NCBI RefSeq assembly: GCF_012396015.1
Contig: NZ_JAAXOQ010000011.1
Span: 89,399 to 153,398 of the forward strand
DNA: 64,000 nucleotides
From: Tsukamurella spumae
Lineage (GTDB): Bacteria > Actinomycetota > Actinomycetes > Mycobacteriales > Mycobacteriaceae
Reading direction: 5' to 3'
The notes beneath the pieces are model-generated. The model saw only the letters and a program-made list of their open reading frames with translations, was not told where the DNA came from and did no database searches. Shown here piece by piece: positions 1-7,663 of this stretch. The stretch's first letter is position 1; each line of letters opens with the position of its first letter. The position numbers and the translations under genes were made by a program.

Positions 1-1
1 A

Positions 2-1267
2 ACCGCAGTGCCCGCGGTCCGTGCCGCGCAGGCCGACCTCGACGCCGCGCGGGCCGATCGGGCCGCGCTCGACAGCTCCGTCACCGAGGCGAGCGCCCGG
101 CGCGATCAGGCGCTCGTCGTGGCTCGCTGCGAGTACCGGCCGGGCCCGGCCTGCCCGCAGACCTCGATCACCGGCGTGCCCGGCCAGGGGCCCGAGACGC
201 GCACCGCCAACCAGCGGCTCGCGGCGGCGCAGGCCGACCTCGACCGCGCGACCGCCGCCCGCGCGGCCCGGTCCCCGGCCCTCGACGCGCGGGTCGAGCG
301 CGCCCGCTCCGATGCGCAGTCCGCGCGGGAGGCTGCGGTCGCCGACGGCGACGACGGGATCGGCGCCCGCTGGGTCGCGCTGAACGGTGTGACGGTCCAT
401 TCGTTCCCGGCCGCGGCGCTGCGGATCGTGATCGACCTCGTGAGCATCGTGCTGGCGCTGCTCCCGCTGCTTCTGCGCCTGTGGCGCGGCGACACCACCC
501 GCGACATCCGGCGCCGACAGGAGCTCGAGAGCGAGCGACTGGCCGCAGCGGCGCAGCTCGCGATCGACCGCGGGCACCAGGAGCGGCGCATCGAAATCGC
601 ACTGGCACAGGATCATCCGACCCGGGTGCTGGAGGCGGCGGGCTTCGAGCCCGTGGCCGTGACGGCGCGCCGGTACGTGCGGGAGGCACCGTCGGGTCCG
701 GCACCGTCGGGGACGACGGTCGCGAGTCACGCGCCGGACGACGACTTCCTGCCGATCGCCGCCGCCGCGGAGGCGGCGAGCCTCGCCGCGCTCCGGCCGG
801 ACCAGCCGGTCGCGGACGAGACTCCCACGGGTCCGATCCCCGTGATCACCAGCGCCACTGACGATCCCGAGCCCGCCGAGGAGGCGACCGTGTCCGACCG
901 GACGAACCCACCCGTTCCCGCCCGCGCGACGGAGACCGCGCCCGCGGTACCGCAGCGGGAGGTCGCGCGCACGCCCAACCCGTTCGTGCCGCCCGTGCTC
1001 GACGACGCCGCGCGGACCCTCGCCGGGTTCGTGCGCCCGCTCGTGCCGCCGATCGTGGCGCGGGTACTGCCGGGGGTCCAGCAGACGCGGACGATCCAGC
1101 AGTCCTACGAGGAGGTCGAGGAGGTGACCTTCTCGATGCGACGCACCCGGAAGGTCACCGTCGGGACGGTCGAGCAGAGCGCCGCGGCACCGTCGTCCGA
1201 CGGTGCCGGGCTATCCGGCCAGCGTCCGGGCGAGCTCGGCCAGCCGCGCGAGCTCCCCGGGGGTTAG
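2..1267 (+). CDS. DUF4407-family membrane protein, 5' part missing
   Basis: The reading frame is already open at the left edge, so the N-terminus probably lies outside the window; the first in-window start codon is a GTG at 8. The visible part has an alanine/arginine-rich helical, probably coiled-coil, region. One strong hydrophobic segment follows (about residues 136-158 counted from 8), then a basic stretch and a long Pro/Thr/Glu-rich C-terminal region. The arrangement of coiled coil, membrane helix and charged region resembles DUF4407 proteins, whose function is unknown. The 3' end overlaps the opposite-strand MarR gene by 57 bases. I infer an inner-membrane protein of unknown role; the family call is moderate. 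Confidence 0.6.
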   Translation, partial: TAVPAVRAAQADLDAARADRAALDSSVTEASARRDQALVVARCEYRPGPACPQTSITGVPGQGPETRTANQRLAAAQADLDRATAARAARSPALDARVERARSDAQSAREAAVADGDDGIGARWVALNGVTVHSFPAAALRIVIDLVSIVLALLPLLLRLWRGDTTRDIRRRQELESERLAAAAQLAIDRGHQERRIEIALAQDHPTRVLEAAGFEPVAVTARRYVREAPSGPAPSGTTVASHAPDDDFLPIAAAAEAASLAALRPDQPVADETPTGPIPVITSATDDPEPAEEATVSDRTNPPVPARATETAPAVPQREVARTPNPFVPPVLDDAARTLAGFVRPLVPPIVARVLPGVQQTRTIQQSYEEVEEVTFSMRRTRKVTVGTVEQSAAAPSSDGAGLSGQRPGELGQPRELPGG

Positions 1268-1627
1268 TGACCGGATCGCGGGCGGCGCCGGGTCCTCGAC
1301 CGCCGCCATCGCGTCGACGACGACGCGCCCGGCATCGGTGATGGTGACGACCTTCACGCGCCGGTCCTCGGGGGAGACGGTGCGTTGCACGTGCCCGCGT
1401 GCCTGGAGATCGTTGACGGCCACGGTGGTCGCCGGGGCGTCCATGTCCGCGAGCGCGGCGAGCTCCTTGAGCGTGAGCGGCCCGTAGCGGTCCAGCCGCT
1501 TGAGCACCCGCAGCCGGCTGAAGGGGAGTCCGGTGCGCTCGGTGACGGAGCGTCGCCAGTCCGAACGGCTGTCGAGGACGGCGTGGACGAGGAGGCTCCA
1601 GACCTCGTCGGGGCTTTCAGCGGACAT
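1211..1627 (-). CDS. MarR-family transcriptional regulator
   Basis: A 138-residue winged-helix protein starting MSAESPDEVW. It carries the MarR signature: a helix-turn-helix around 'LTLKELAALADMDAPATTV' and the wing 'SPEDRRVKVVTITDAG'. The start ATG at 1627 lies inside the end of the upstream MFS gene (11-base overlap), so the two are co-transcribed and probably translationally coupled. MarR proteins usually repress a linked efflux gene and are released by a small ligand. A matching inverted repeat sits on the MFS promoter at 2983-3007, so autoregulation of the two-gene operon is likely. The ligand is not predictable. Confidence 0.88.
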   Translation of the reverse strand: MSAESPDEVWSLLVHAVLDSRSDWRRSVTERTGLPFSRLRVLKRLDRYGPLTLKELAALADMDAPATTVAVNDLQARGHVQRTVSPEDRRVKVVTITDAGRVVVDAMAAVEDPAPPAIRSLTPGELARLAELARTLAG

Positions 1628-2993
1628 CCGCAACCTCTTTCGCTGTGAGCAGGGGAACGATCCGCTCGCGCGAGCGCTCGGCGCGGGCACCGGTGGACAC
1701 CAGCGCGAGGATCACCATGACAGCGGTGAAGCCGGCGGTCGCCCACCACAGCGACGCTCCCATGAGCAGCCCCGACAGCGCCACCCCGAGGCTGACGCCG
1801 AGCTGTCGGCTGGTGCTCGCCACGGCGGCCGCGGCCCCGGCCCGATCGAGTGGCATGCCGCTGACGGCGGAGTTGGTGATCGGCGCGTTGACGAGTCCGA
1901 AACCCGTGCCGAAGACGGCGAACACGATGCCCAGCACGAGCAGCGGCGTGGTCGGCCCGACCGCGGTCAGCGCGACCGTCGCGCAGGTCATCAGCACGCC
2001 CGCGCCGAGCAGTGAGGGACGCGGACCGAACCGGGCGACGAGGCGGCCGGACACGGGGGAGGCGACGAACACGCACAGCGCCATGGGCAGGAGCATCAGC
2101 CCGGTCTGCACGGCGGAGAAGTGACGGGTGTTCTGCAGATACAGCGACATGGTGAACAGGAACGCGCCGAAGCCCGCGAAGGCGCAGACCGCGGTGAGCG
2201 TGGCCGCCGAGAACGGGATGCTGCGGAAGAAGCGCAGGTCGATGAACGGCGACGGATGGCGGCGCTCGTGGGCGATGAAGCCGGCCAGCGCGACGGCGGT
2301 CACGAGCAGGACCAGCGGCTCGCGTTCGATGAGACCGAACACGGCGGTGAACATGACCGCGATGGCCAGTATCTGGCCGAGGGGGTCGATGCTGCGCGGC
2401 GTCGCGGCCTTCGATTCGGGCACGACGGCGTAGGTAAGGGCGATCGCGACGGCGCAGATCGGCAGGTTCACCCAGAACACCGACTGCCAGCCCAGTGCGT
2501 CGATGAGCACGCCGCCCACCAGCGGTCCGACGGCCGTCGAGACACCGACGACCGCGCCCCACAGGCCGATCGCGCGGGCGCGCTCGGCCGGATCGATGAA
2601 GACGGCGGTGACGATCGACAGGGCCACCGGCGACAGCATCGAGCCGCCGACCGCCTGGATCCCACGGGCCGCGATCAGGACCTCGACGGAGGGCGCGAGG
2701 CTGCACAGCAGCGATCCTGCGGCGAAGATCGTGAGCCCGAGTCGGAAGATCCGTCGGCGACCGAAGCGGTCCGCCGTGGCGCCGGACAGGACCAGCAGGC
2801 TCGCGAGAGTGAGCGTGTAGATGTCGACCACCCATTGCAGGTGGGTGACGGACGCCGACATGTCGCGGCCGATCGCGGGGAGCGCGACGTTGACGATCGT
2901 CGCGTCCATCGACGAGATGAGCAGGCTGAGGCTGCAGGCGACGAGGATCAACGCTCGTCGTCGGGGTCCGAGGTGCGGAATGCTTGTAGGCAT
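1617..2993 (-). CDS. MFS drug-efflux transporter (DHA2/EmrB-QacA type)
   Basis: A membrane protein of about 458 residues with roughly 12-14 hydrophobic helices. It has the antiporter motif C-like 'SMDATIVNVALPAIG' in helix 1 and motif A 'GATADRFGRRRIFRLG' after helix 2, both typical of proton-coupled drug:H+ antiporters. I chose the ATG at 2993 rather than an upstream TTG at 3014 because a -10 box (TACAAT on the minus strand, 3005-3000) lies exactly 6 bases upstream, giving a leaderless mRNA. The operator at 2983-3007 covers both the -10 box and the start codon. The gene is first in an operon with the MarR gene. The substrate is unknown. Confidence 0.88.
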   Translation of the reverse strand: MPTSIPHLGPRRRALILVACSLSLLISSMDATIVNVALPAIGRDMSASVTHLQWVVDIYTLTLASLLVLSGATADRFGRRRIFRLGLTIFAAGSLLCSLAPSVEVLIAARGIQAVGGSMLSPVALSIVTAVFIDPAERARAIGLWGAVVGVSTAVGPLVGGVLIDALGWQSVFWVNLPICAVAIALTYAVVPESKAATPRSIDPLGQILAIAVMFTAVFGLIEREPLVLLVTAVALAGFIAHERRHPSPFIDLRFFRSIPFSAATLTAVCAFAGFGAFLFTMSLYLQNTRHFSAVQTGLMLLPMALCVFVASPVSGRLVARFGPRPSLLGAGVLMTCATVALTAVGPTTPLLVLGIVFAVFGTGFGLVNAPITNSAVSGMPLDRAGAAAAVASTSRQLGVSLGVALSGLLMGASLWWATAGFTAVMVILALVSTGARAERSRERIVPLLTAKEVADVR

Positions 2994-3007
2994 ACAAGGA
3001 TTGTATG
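2983..3007. promoter_or_regulatory. Double inverted-repeat operator over the MFS/MarR promoter
   Basis: Two overlapping perfect inverted repeats share a half-site: CTTGTA-N4-TACAAG (2983-2998) and CATACAA-N3-TTGTATG (2991-3007). They span the start codon and the minus-strand -10 box of the MFS gene. This is the size and position expected for a MarR dimer operator, and the overlap would allow two dimers or two registers. Confidence 0.8.
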
Positions 3008-3064
3008 ACCACAACTAATAGAATGGAAACAGATTTCCGTAGCGAACGCCTCGTACGCATTGTT

Positions 3065-3073
3065 TGCTATACT
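3065..3073 (+). promoter_or_regulatory. Extended -10 promoter of the NfeD-flotillin operon
   Basis: TGCTATACT is a good extended -10 element in an AT-rich patch. It predicts a start of transcription near 3080 and a leader of about 28 bases ending in the strong Shine-Dalgarno sequence AGAGGAGG (3095-3102) before the GTG at 3108. Confidence 0.5.
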
Positions 3074-3107
3074 GCAATCAGGAGATCCGAGCGCAGAGGA
3101 GGCGCCC

Positions 3108-3641
3108 GTGGTTACCGTTTTCGCAGTCTGTGCCGTGGTCGGCGTGCTCGTCCTGGTCGCGTCACTCGTCCTGGGGGACATCGACATCGGGGGCACCGAT
3201 ATCGGCGGCCCGCACGCCGACGCCGGTCTGCCCTGGCTCAGCGCGCCCGCCCTCGCGGCGGCCGTCGGGGTGTTCGGCGTCGTCGGGTGGCCGCTGTCCG
3301 CCGGAACCTCGGTGCCGATGGCCGCAGTGGTGATCGTGGCCGCGGGCGCGGGCGTCCTCGCCTACGGCGTGCTCATGCTGGTGCTCCGGGCGATGCGTCG
3401 CTCCCAGGCCGGCACCGTCGCCGGGCTCCGTGCGGCGATCGGCACCATCGGCGAGCTGAGCATGGAGATCCCCGCGGGCGGCTGGGGGCAGGTGCGCTAC
3501 CTGGACTCGGAGTCGGTGCGCGCCGTCACCAACGCCGTCCTCGTCGACCCGGGGGCGTCCGCGCGCCCGGGTCAATCGGTCCTCATCGTCGATGTCGACG
3601 GTGACCGGCTCGTGGTGCAGCCGCTCGACACGCAGGACTGA
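3108..3641 (+). CDS. NfeD/YuaF-like membrane protein
   Basis: A 177-residue protein. It has an N-terminal hydrophobic segment, a short loop with aspartate/glycine repeats (DIDIGGTDIGG), two further membrane segments, and a C-terminal beta-rich domain of about 75 residues resembling an OB fold (from 'GTIGELSMEI' to 'RLVVQPLD'). That architecture matches short NfeD/YuaF proteins that partner flotillins. The GTG at 3108 is preferred over an upstream TTG at 3060 because AGAGGAGG lies 5 bases before it. The flotillin gene follows 57 bases downstream with its own ribosome-binding site. The pair probably organises membrane microdomains. Confidence 0.75.
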   Translation: MVTVFAVCAVVGVLVLVASLVLGDIDIGGTDIGGPHADAGLPWLSAPALAAAVGVFGVVGWPLSAGTSVPMAAVVIVAAGAGVLAYGVLMLVLRAMRRSQAGTVAGLRAAIGTIGELSMEIPAGGWGQVRYLDSESVRAVTNAVLVDPGASARPGQSVLIVDVDGDRLVVQPLDTQD

Positions 3642-3698
3642 TGCGTCGCCGCCGGCGCGCCTCACGAACGAACGCAGAAGGATTCAGGAGGGAACGAG

Positions 3699-5255
3699 AT
3701 GGTGATGATCCTGATCGCGGCCGGTGCCGCGGTGATCGTGATCCTGTTGGCGATGTGGATCTTCTTCCACAACTACATCAAGTCCCCGCCGGACCAGGTG
3801 GCCATTTTCACCGGGCGCGGGGAGATGAAGGTCGTCCGCGGCGGTGCCCGGTTCAAGATGCCGGGACTCGAGCGCGTCGACTACATGCCCCTGCGTCCGT
3901 TCGAGGTGCGCATCGCGCTCAGCAACGCCCGGAGCATCGACGGTGTGCCCGTCGAACTGCAGGCCGTGGGCCTCGTCCGCATCGGCACCACCGACGAGAT
4001 GACCCGCACCGCGGCGCAGCGCTTCCTCACCGCGAACATGGCCGAGCTGGAGAACCAGATCAACGAGATCCTGGCCGGCAGCCTGCGCGGGATCGCGGCC
4101 ACGATGACCGTCGAGCACCTCAACAGCAACCGCGAAGCCCTCGCGCGCGGCGTCGTCGAGGAGGCCGGGGGCGACCTCGCGCGCATCGGCATGGAGGTCG
4201 ACATCCTCAAGATCGCCGGCATCGAGGACCGCAACGGCTACCTCGAGTCGCTCGGCCAGAAGCGCATCGCCGAGGTCAAGCGCGACGCCGACATCGGTAA
4301 GGCCGAGGCCGAGCGCGACTCCCTGATCCGCTCCGCCGACGCCCGCCGGGCGGGCGAGATCGCCCAGACCGAGGCGGAGACCGCGATCGCCGAGGCCCAG
4401 CAGAGCCGGGACGTGCGCGTCGCCCAGCTCCGTGCCCAGACCGAGGCGCAGAACGCGGAGGCCGACCAGGCCGGGCCGCTGGCCAAGGCGAGGGCGGAGA
4501 AGAACGTCGGCATCGCGCTCGAGGAGGCCGAGGCGGCCCGCATCGAGGCGCGCACCGAGGTCGAGCGCAAGCGTCGCGCGCAGGCTGAGGCGGCGCTGGA
4601 GGCCGACGTCATCGCGCCCGCCGAGGCGCAGCGCCAGGCCGCGATCACCCGGGCCGAGGGTGAGCGGCAGTCCGCGATCCTCACCGCCGAGGCCCGCGCC
4701 AACTCGACCCGGCTCGACGGCGAGTCGGCCGCCGATGCCCGCAAGTCGGCCGCGGCCGCCGTCGAGGCCGAGCTGCGCGCCGACGCGGCCGGCAAGCTCG
4801 CGCAGGCCGAGGTGCACGCCGAGTCGATCCGGCTCGAGGGCGAATCGAAGGCGACGGCCCGCAAGTCCGCGGCCGAGGCGCTCGAGGCCGAGCTGCGCGC
4901 CGACGCGGCGGGTAAGCAGGCCCAGGCCGAGGCCTTCAACCAGTACAACTCGGACGCCGCGCGACTGCTGCTGGTGCCGCAGGTGCTTGCCACGATCGAG
5001 GGCGCGGTCCGCGCCCAGTCGGAGGCCACCGCCGCGATCGACAGCATCAACATCATCGGCGGCGGGAGCAACGACGCCACCGGGGGACTGCTGGGCCTGT
5101 CCGCACAGTCCATCGCGTCGATCGTCGCGGCACTGCGCGCGCAGGGGATCGACCTGTCGAAGCTGCTCGACGGTGGCGCCCCCGCAGTCGGCGCCGGGGA
5201 AGCGGCCGAGCCCGTGGCACCGGCGGAGCGGCCGGGCACCGTCGACGACGAGTAG
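3699..5255 (+). CDS. Flotillin-like SPFH-domain protein
   Basis: A 518-residue protein with one N-terminal membrane helix (residues 3-24), an SPFH/band-7 domain (about 30-190), and a very long Ala/Glu-rich coiled coil (about 190-420). The C-terminal tail has the hydrophobic flotillin-type ending 'LLGLSAQSIASIVAALRAQG'. It starts at an ATG with AGGAGG 7 bases upstream. Flotillins form membrane scaffolds; the NfeD-like gene immediately upstream supports the call, as in the yuaF-floT pairing of Bacillus. A 40-residue unit is tandemly duplicated in the coiled coil (4698-4817 and 4818-4937). Confidence 0.88.
   Translation: MVMILIAAGAAVIVILLAMWIFFHNYIKSPPDQVAIFTGRGEMKVVRGGARFKMPGLERVDYMPLRPFEVRIALSNARSIDGVPVELQAVGLVRIGTTDEMTRTAAQRFLTANMAELENQINEILAGSLRGIAATMTVEHLNSNREALARGVVEEAGGDLARIGMEVDILKIAGIEDRNGYLESLGQKRIAEVKRDADIGKAEAERDSLIRSADARRAGEIAQTEAETAIAEAQQSRDVRVAQLRAQTEAQNAEADQAGPLAKARAEKNVGIALEEAEAARIEARTEVERKRRAQAEAALEADVIAPAEAQRQAAITRAEGERQSAILTAEARANSTRLDGESAADARKSAAAAVEAELRADAAGKLAQAEVHAESIRLEGESKATARKSAAEALEAELRADAAGKQAQAEAFNQYNSDAARLLLVPQVLATIEGAVRAQSEATAAIDSINIIGGGSNDATGGLLGLSAQSIASIVAALRAQGIDLSKLLDGGAPAVGAGEAAEPVAPAERPGTVDDE
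4698..4937 (+). repeat. Two tandem 120-bp units inside the flotillin gene
   Basis: Codons 334-373 and 374-413 encode two 40-residue copies sharing the core 'EAELRADAAGK' and the frame S-x-R-L-x-G-E-S. The copies begin at Ala334 and Ala374. The period is an exact multiple of three, so the reading frame and coiled-coil register are kept. Confidence 0.8.
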
Positions 5256-5262
5256 TGCGCCG

Positions 5263-5682
5263 GTGAAGCCCGGCGATGCCGAGGCGCTGCGCCTCGCGGT
5301 GGGTCTGCTGGAGGAACGACTGCGGCGGCTGCCCGCCGCCGGGCTGCGCGGCTCCGAGCTGTTCGTCCTCACCACCGTCGAGGCGCTGGGCCCCGCGGCC
5401 TTCCCGACGGCGATCGGCGACCGCCTGGACATGAAGCGCTCGAACGTGTCCGCCGCGATCGCCGGCCTGCGGCGGCGGGGCTTCCTGCAGGGCGACGCCG
5501 ACGGTTCCGACGGGCGGCGGCGGCCCGTCGCCCTCACCGATCGCGGGCGCGCCGTACTCCACGCCCGTGATGCCGCGCAGGACGCGTGGCTCGTGGACGC
5601 CGGCGGCACGCACCTCACCGCGGACGAGGTCGCGCAGCTCCGGGGCTCGATCCCGCTGCTCCTGCGGCTGGCCGGGGGATGA
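5263..5682 (+). CDS. MarR-like winged-helix regulator
   Basis: A 139-residue protein with an N-terminal helical dimerisation segment. Its winged helix contains 'AIGDRLDMKRSNVSAAIAGL' as recognition region and 'DGRRRPVALTDRGRAVLHARD' as the wing, a MarR-type pattern. It starts with a GTG only 7 bases after the flotillin stop, so it may be read from the same transcript. Nothing shows its target, and its link to flotillin is only positional. Confidence 0.72.
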   Translation: MKPGDAEALRLAVGLLEERLRRLPAAGLRGSELFVLTTVEALGPAAFPTAIGDRLDMKRSNVSAAIAGLRRRGFLQGDADGSDGRRRPVALTDRGRAVLHARDAAQDAWLVDAGGTHLTADEVAQLRGSIPLLLRLAGG

Positions 5683-5739
5683 GAATCATCCCGAGCGCAA
5701 CTCTGGGCGCGGCCGGCGCCCGGCGATAGTCTCGGCGGC

Positions 5740-6237
5740 GTGAGTGGTCTCTTCTCCTTCCCGAACCCCGTCAACGAGTACGCGGCCCGCGCGACCGCGG
5801 CCCTCGTGGTCGTCCTCGCGGTGGTCACGATCATCGCCGGGCAGTGGTGGCTGTACGCCGCGCTGGCCGTCGGGTTCGCGCTGCGCGTCGCGGGCGGTCC
5901 CCGGTATTCGCCGTTCGGCAGGCTCTCGGTGCACGTGCTCGCCCCTCGGCTCGGCCCGGCCAAACTCGTGCCCGGCCCGCCGAAGCGGTTCGCGCAGACC
6001 ATCGGCCTCGTCTTCTCGACCGTCGCGCTGGTGCTCTTCGTGACGGGGAACCACCTCGCGGCGCAGATCGTGCTCGGCCTGCTGGTCGTCGCCGCGCTGC
6101 TCGAGTCGGCACTCGGCCTGTGCCTGGGCTGCATCGCCTTCGGCTTCCTGCAGCGCCGCGGCGTGATCCCGGCCTCCGTGTGCGAGGCGTGCGCGGGCGT
6201 GAACACGACCCCGCCGACGCTGACCGTGCCCCAGTAG
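5740..6237 (+). CDS. DUF4395 integral membrane protein
   Basis: A 165-residue protein with about four membrane segments and a conserved cysteine-rich C-terminus ('ALGLCLGCIAFG' and 'VCEACAGV'). This matches DUF4395 proteins common in actinobacteria, often near thiol/sulfur-handling genes; the function is unknown. The starting GTG has TAGTCT (5727-5732) 7 bases upstream, so the mRNA is probably leaderless. It converges on the flavodoxin gene across a strong hairpin. Confidence 0.82.
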   Translation: MSGLFSFPNPVNEYAARATAALVVVLAVVTIIAGQWWLYAALAVGFALRVAGGPRYSPFGRLSVHVLAPRLGPAKLVPGPPKRFAQTIGLVFSTVALVLFVTGNHLAAQIVLGLLVVAALLESALGLCLGCIAFGFLQRRGVIPASVCEACAGVNTTPPTLTVPQ

Positions 6238-6253
6238 CACCCACCGACGAAAA

Positions 6254-6292
6254 GAACGCCGCCGCGGATACCTGCGCTCCGCGGCGGCGTTC
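6254..6292. terminator. Bidirectional terminator hairpin
   Basis: A perfect 15-bp stem (GAACGCCGCCGCGGA at 6254-6268 with its complement at 6278-6292) has a 9-base loop. It sits between the convergent DUF4395 and flavodoxin genes. Confidence 0.85.
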
Positions 6293-6323
6293 GACTGTCA
6301 GGGTGCGTCCCTCTCGGGGGAGA

Positions 6324-6767
6324 TCAGATCTGGTCGACGATCTTCTCGGCCCACTCGACGGCCTTCTCGTCCACGTCGTCGGTGCCGGAGTTGTCGTGCT
6401 CGAAGCGGTCGCCCACCTGCGTCGCGCCGAGGCCGGTCAGGTTCTTGACGATGGTCTTGCCGGCGGCGTTGTAGGTGTCGACGTAGATCGAATCACCCAG
6501 GCCGAACACGGCGAACCGCAGCCCCGAGAGGTCGGGAGCGGCCTCGAGCAGCTCCTCGAAGAACTCGGTCGAACCGGCGGGCAGCTCGCCCTCGCCGTAG
6601 GTGGCGCACGAGAACACGTGGAAGTCCGCGGGATCCAGCGCGTCGATCTCGCCGTCCATCATGTCGTGCAGCTCGACGGAGCCGGCCTTGGCGAACACGT
6701 CGAACATGGCGTTCGCGGCGCCCTCGGCGGTGCCGGTCGAGGAACCGTAGAAGATGTGAACAGACAC
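6324..6767 (-). CDS. Flavodoxin (MioC-like short-chain electron carrier)
   Basis: A 147-residue protein with the FMN phosphate-binding loop 'YGSSTGTAEGAA' at residues 6-17 and flavodoxin-like signatures 'CATYGEGELPAGS' and 'VFGLGDSIYVDTYNAAGK'. It should be a soluble FMN protein that shuttles single electrons. I use the GTG at 6767: the region upstream is not protein-like, and a minus-strand -10 box TAGAAT (6781-6776) lies 8 bases before it. It is divergent from the alpha/beta hydrolase at 6844 and monocistronic. The redox partner is not evident. Confidence 0.85.
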   Translation of the reverse strand: MSVHIFYGSSTGTAEGAANAMFDVFAKAGSVELHDMMDGEIDALDPADFHVFSCATYGEGELPAGSTEFFEELLEAAPDLSGLRFAVFGLGDSIYVDTYNAAGKTIVKNLTGLGATQVGDRFEHDNSGTDDVDEKAVEWAEKIVDQI

Positions 6768-6843
6768 GGGAGGTGATTCTAGGCGATCCCGGCGCGGGAC
6801 CGTCGGCGGCGTTGCCGCGATGTGACGTCCTAGTGTTGGCCGC

Positions 6844-7641
6844 ATGCCTCACGCCACGCTGCCCGACGGTGCCCGGCTCGCCTACACCATCCGCCCCGCG
6901 GCGCCGGGCGCCACGGGGCCCGGGGTGCTCCTGTTCGCCGGGCAGGCGCTCGCGGGATCGTCGTGGGATCCGGTGGCCGACGCGTTCCGGGCCGCCGGGC
7001 CGGTCGTCACCTTCGACCACCGGGGCATCGGCGAGAGCGACGACGCGTTCCCGCGGCGCTGGAGCACCCGGGACTGCGCCGAGGACGCCCTCGCGGTGCT
7101 CGACGCGGCGCGCGCCGCCGGTGCGATCGGCGACCGGGTGGACGTCTACGGATTCTCCATGGGAGGCCGCGCGGGCCAGTGGCTCGCCGCGGACCATCCC
7201 GACCGGGTGCGCCGGTTGATCCTCGGTGCCACCACCGTCGGCGACGCCCACGGCGTGGCACGCCCCAGCGAGGTGCTCCGCATCCTGGTCCGCTCGGACC
7301 GACGCGCCCTGCTCGAGCTCTTCTTCACCCCCGGGTGGCTCGACGAGCACCCCGAGGCGGCCGCGGCGATCCTCGCCCGGCCCAGGTCACTGCCCGCGCA
7401 GCGCGCCCACTTCGCGGCCAGCACCGACCACGACGCCGCCGAGGCCCTCCCGTGGATCGAGGCGCCCACGCTGATCCTGCACGGCGCCGAGGACCGCATG
7501 TGCCTCGCCGAGAACGCCTCGATCCTGCGGGACGGGATCGACGGCGCGCGGCTGCGCGTGTACCCCGGCATGCGGCACGGCTACCACCTGCAGGAGCCGA
7601 AGGCCACCGTCGAGGCCCTGGAGTTCCTGACCGCTCCCTGA
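6844..7641 (+). CDS. Alpha/beta-fold hydrolase
   Basis: A 265-residue hydrolase with a visible catalytic triad: nucleophile Ser in 'GFSMGG' (about residue 103), acid in 'LHGAEDRM' and His in 'GMRHGYH' near the C-terminus. The oxyanion region is 'LLFAGQALAGSSWD'. It starts at an ATG with TAGTGT 7 bases upstream (6831-6836), a leaderless arrangement. The substrate is unknown; it could be an esterase, lactonase or epoxide hydrolase relative. The flavoenzyme gene 22 bases downstream has its own -10 box. Confidence 0.82.
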   Translation: MPHATLPDGARLAYTIRPAAPGATGPGVLLFAGQALAGSSWDPVADAFRAAGPVVTFDHRGIGESDDAFPRRWSTRDCAEDALAVLDAARAAGAIGDRVDVYGFSMGGRAGQWLAADHPDRVRRLILGATTVGDAHGVARPSEVLRILVRSDRRALLELFFTPGWLDEHPEAAAAILARPRSLPAQRAHFAASTDHDAAEALPWIEAPTLILHGAEDRMCLAENASILRDGIDGARLRVYPGMRHGYHLQEPKATVEALEFLTAP

Positions 7642-7663
7642 CCGGCACTGCTACGGTCCCTCC

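Noticed and set aside
1210..1216. A GCTATCC copy that might be another AraC site
   Set aside because: It is a single copy inside overlapping coding sequence with no second repeat 21 bases away and no promoter nearby.
4698..4937. CRISPR-like repeats
   Set aside because: There are only two units of 120 bp with no spacers, in frame inside a coiled-coil gene.
3684..6206. A very long open frame on the minus strand opposite the flotillin gene
   Set aside because: Its translation is low-complexity and fits the mirror image of a GC-rich coiled-coil gene; the plus-strand flotillin has clear domains and ribosome-binding site.
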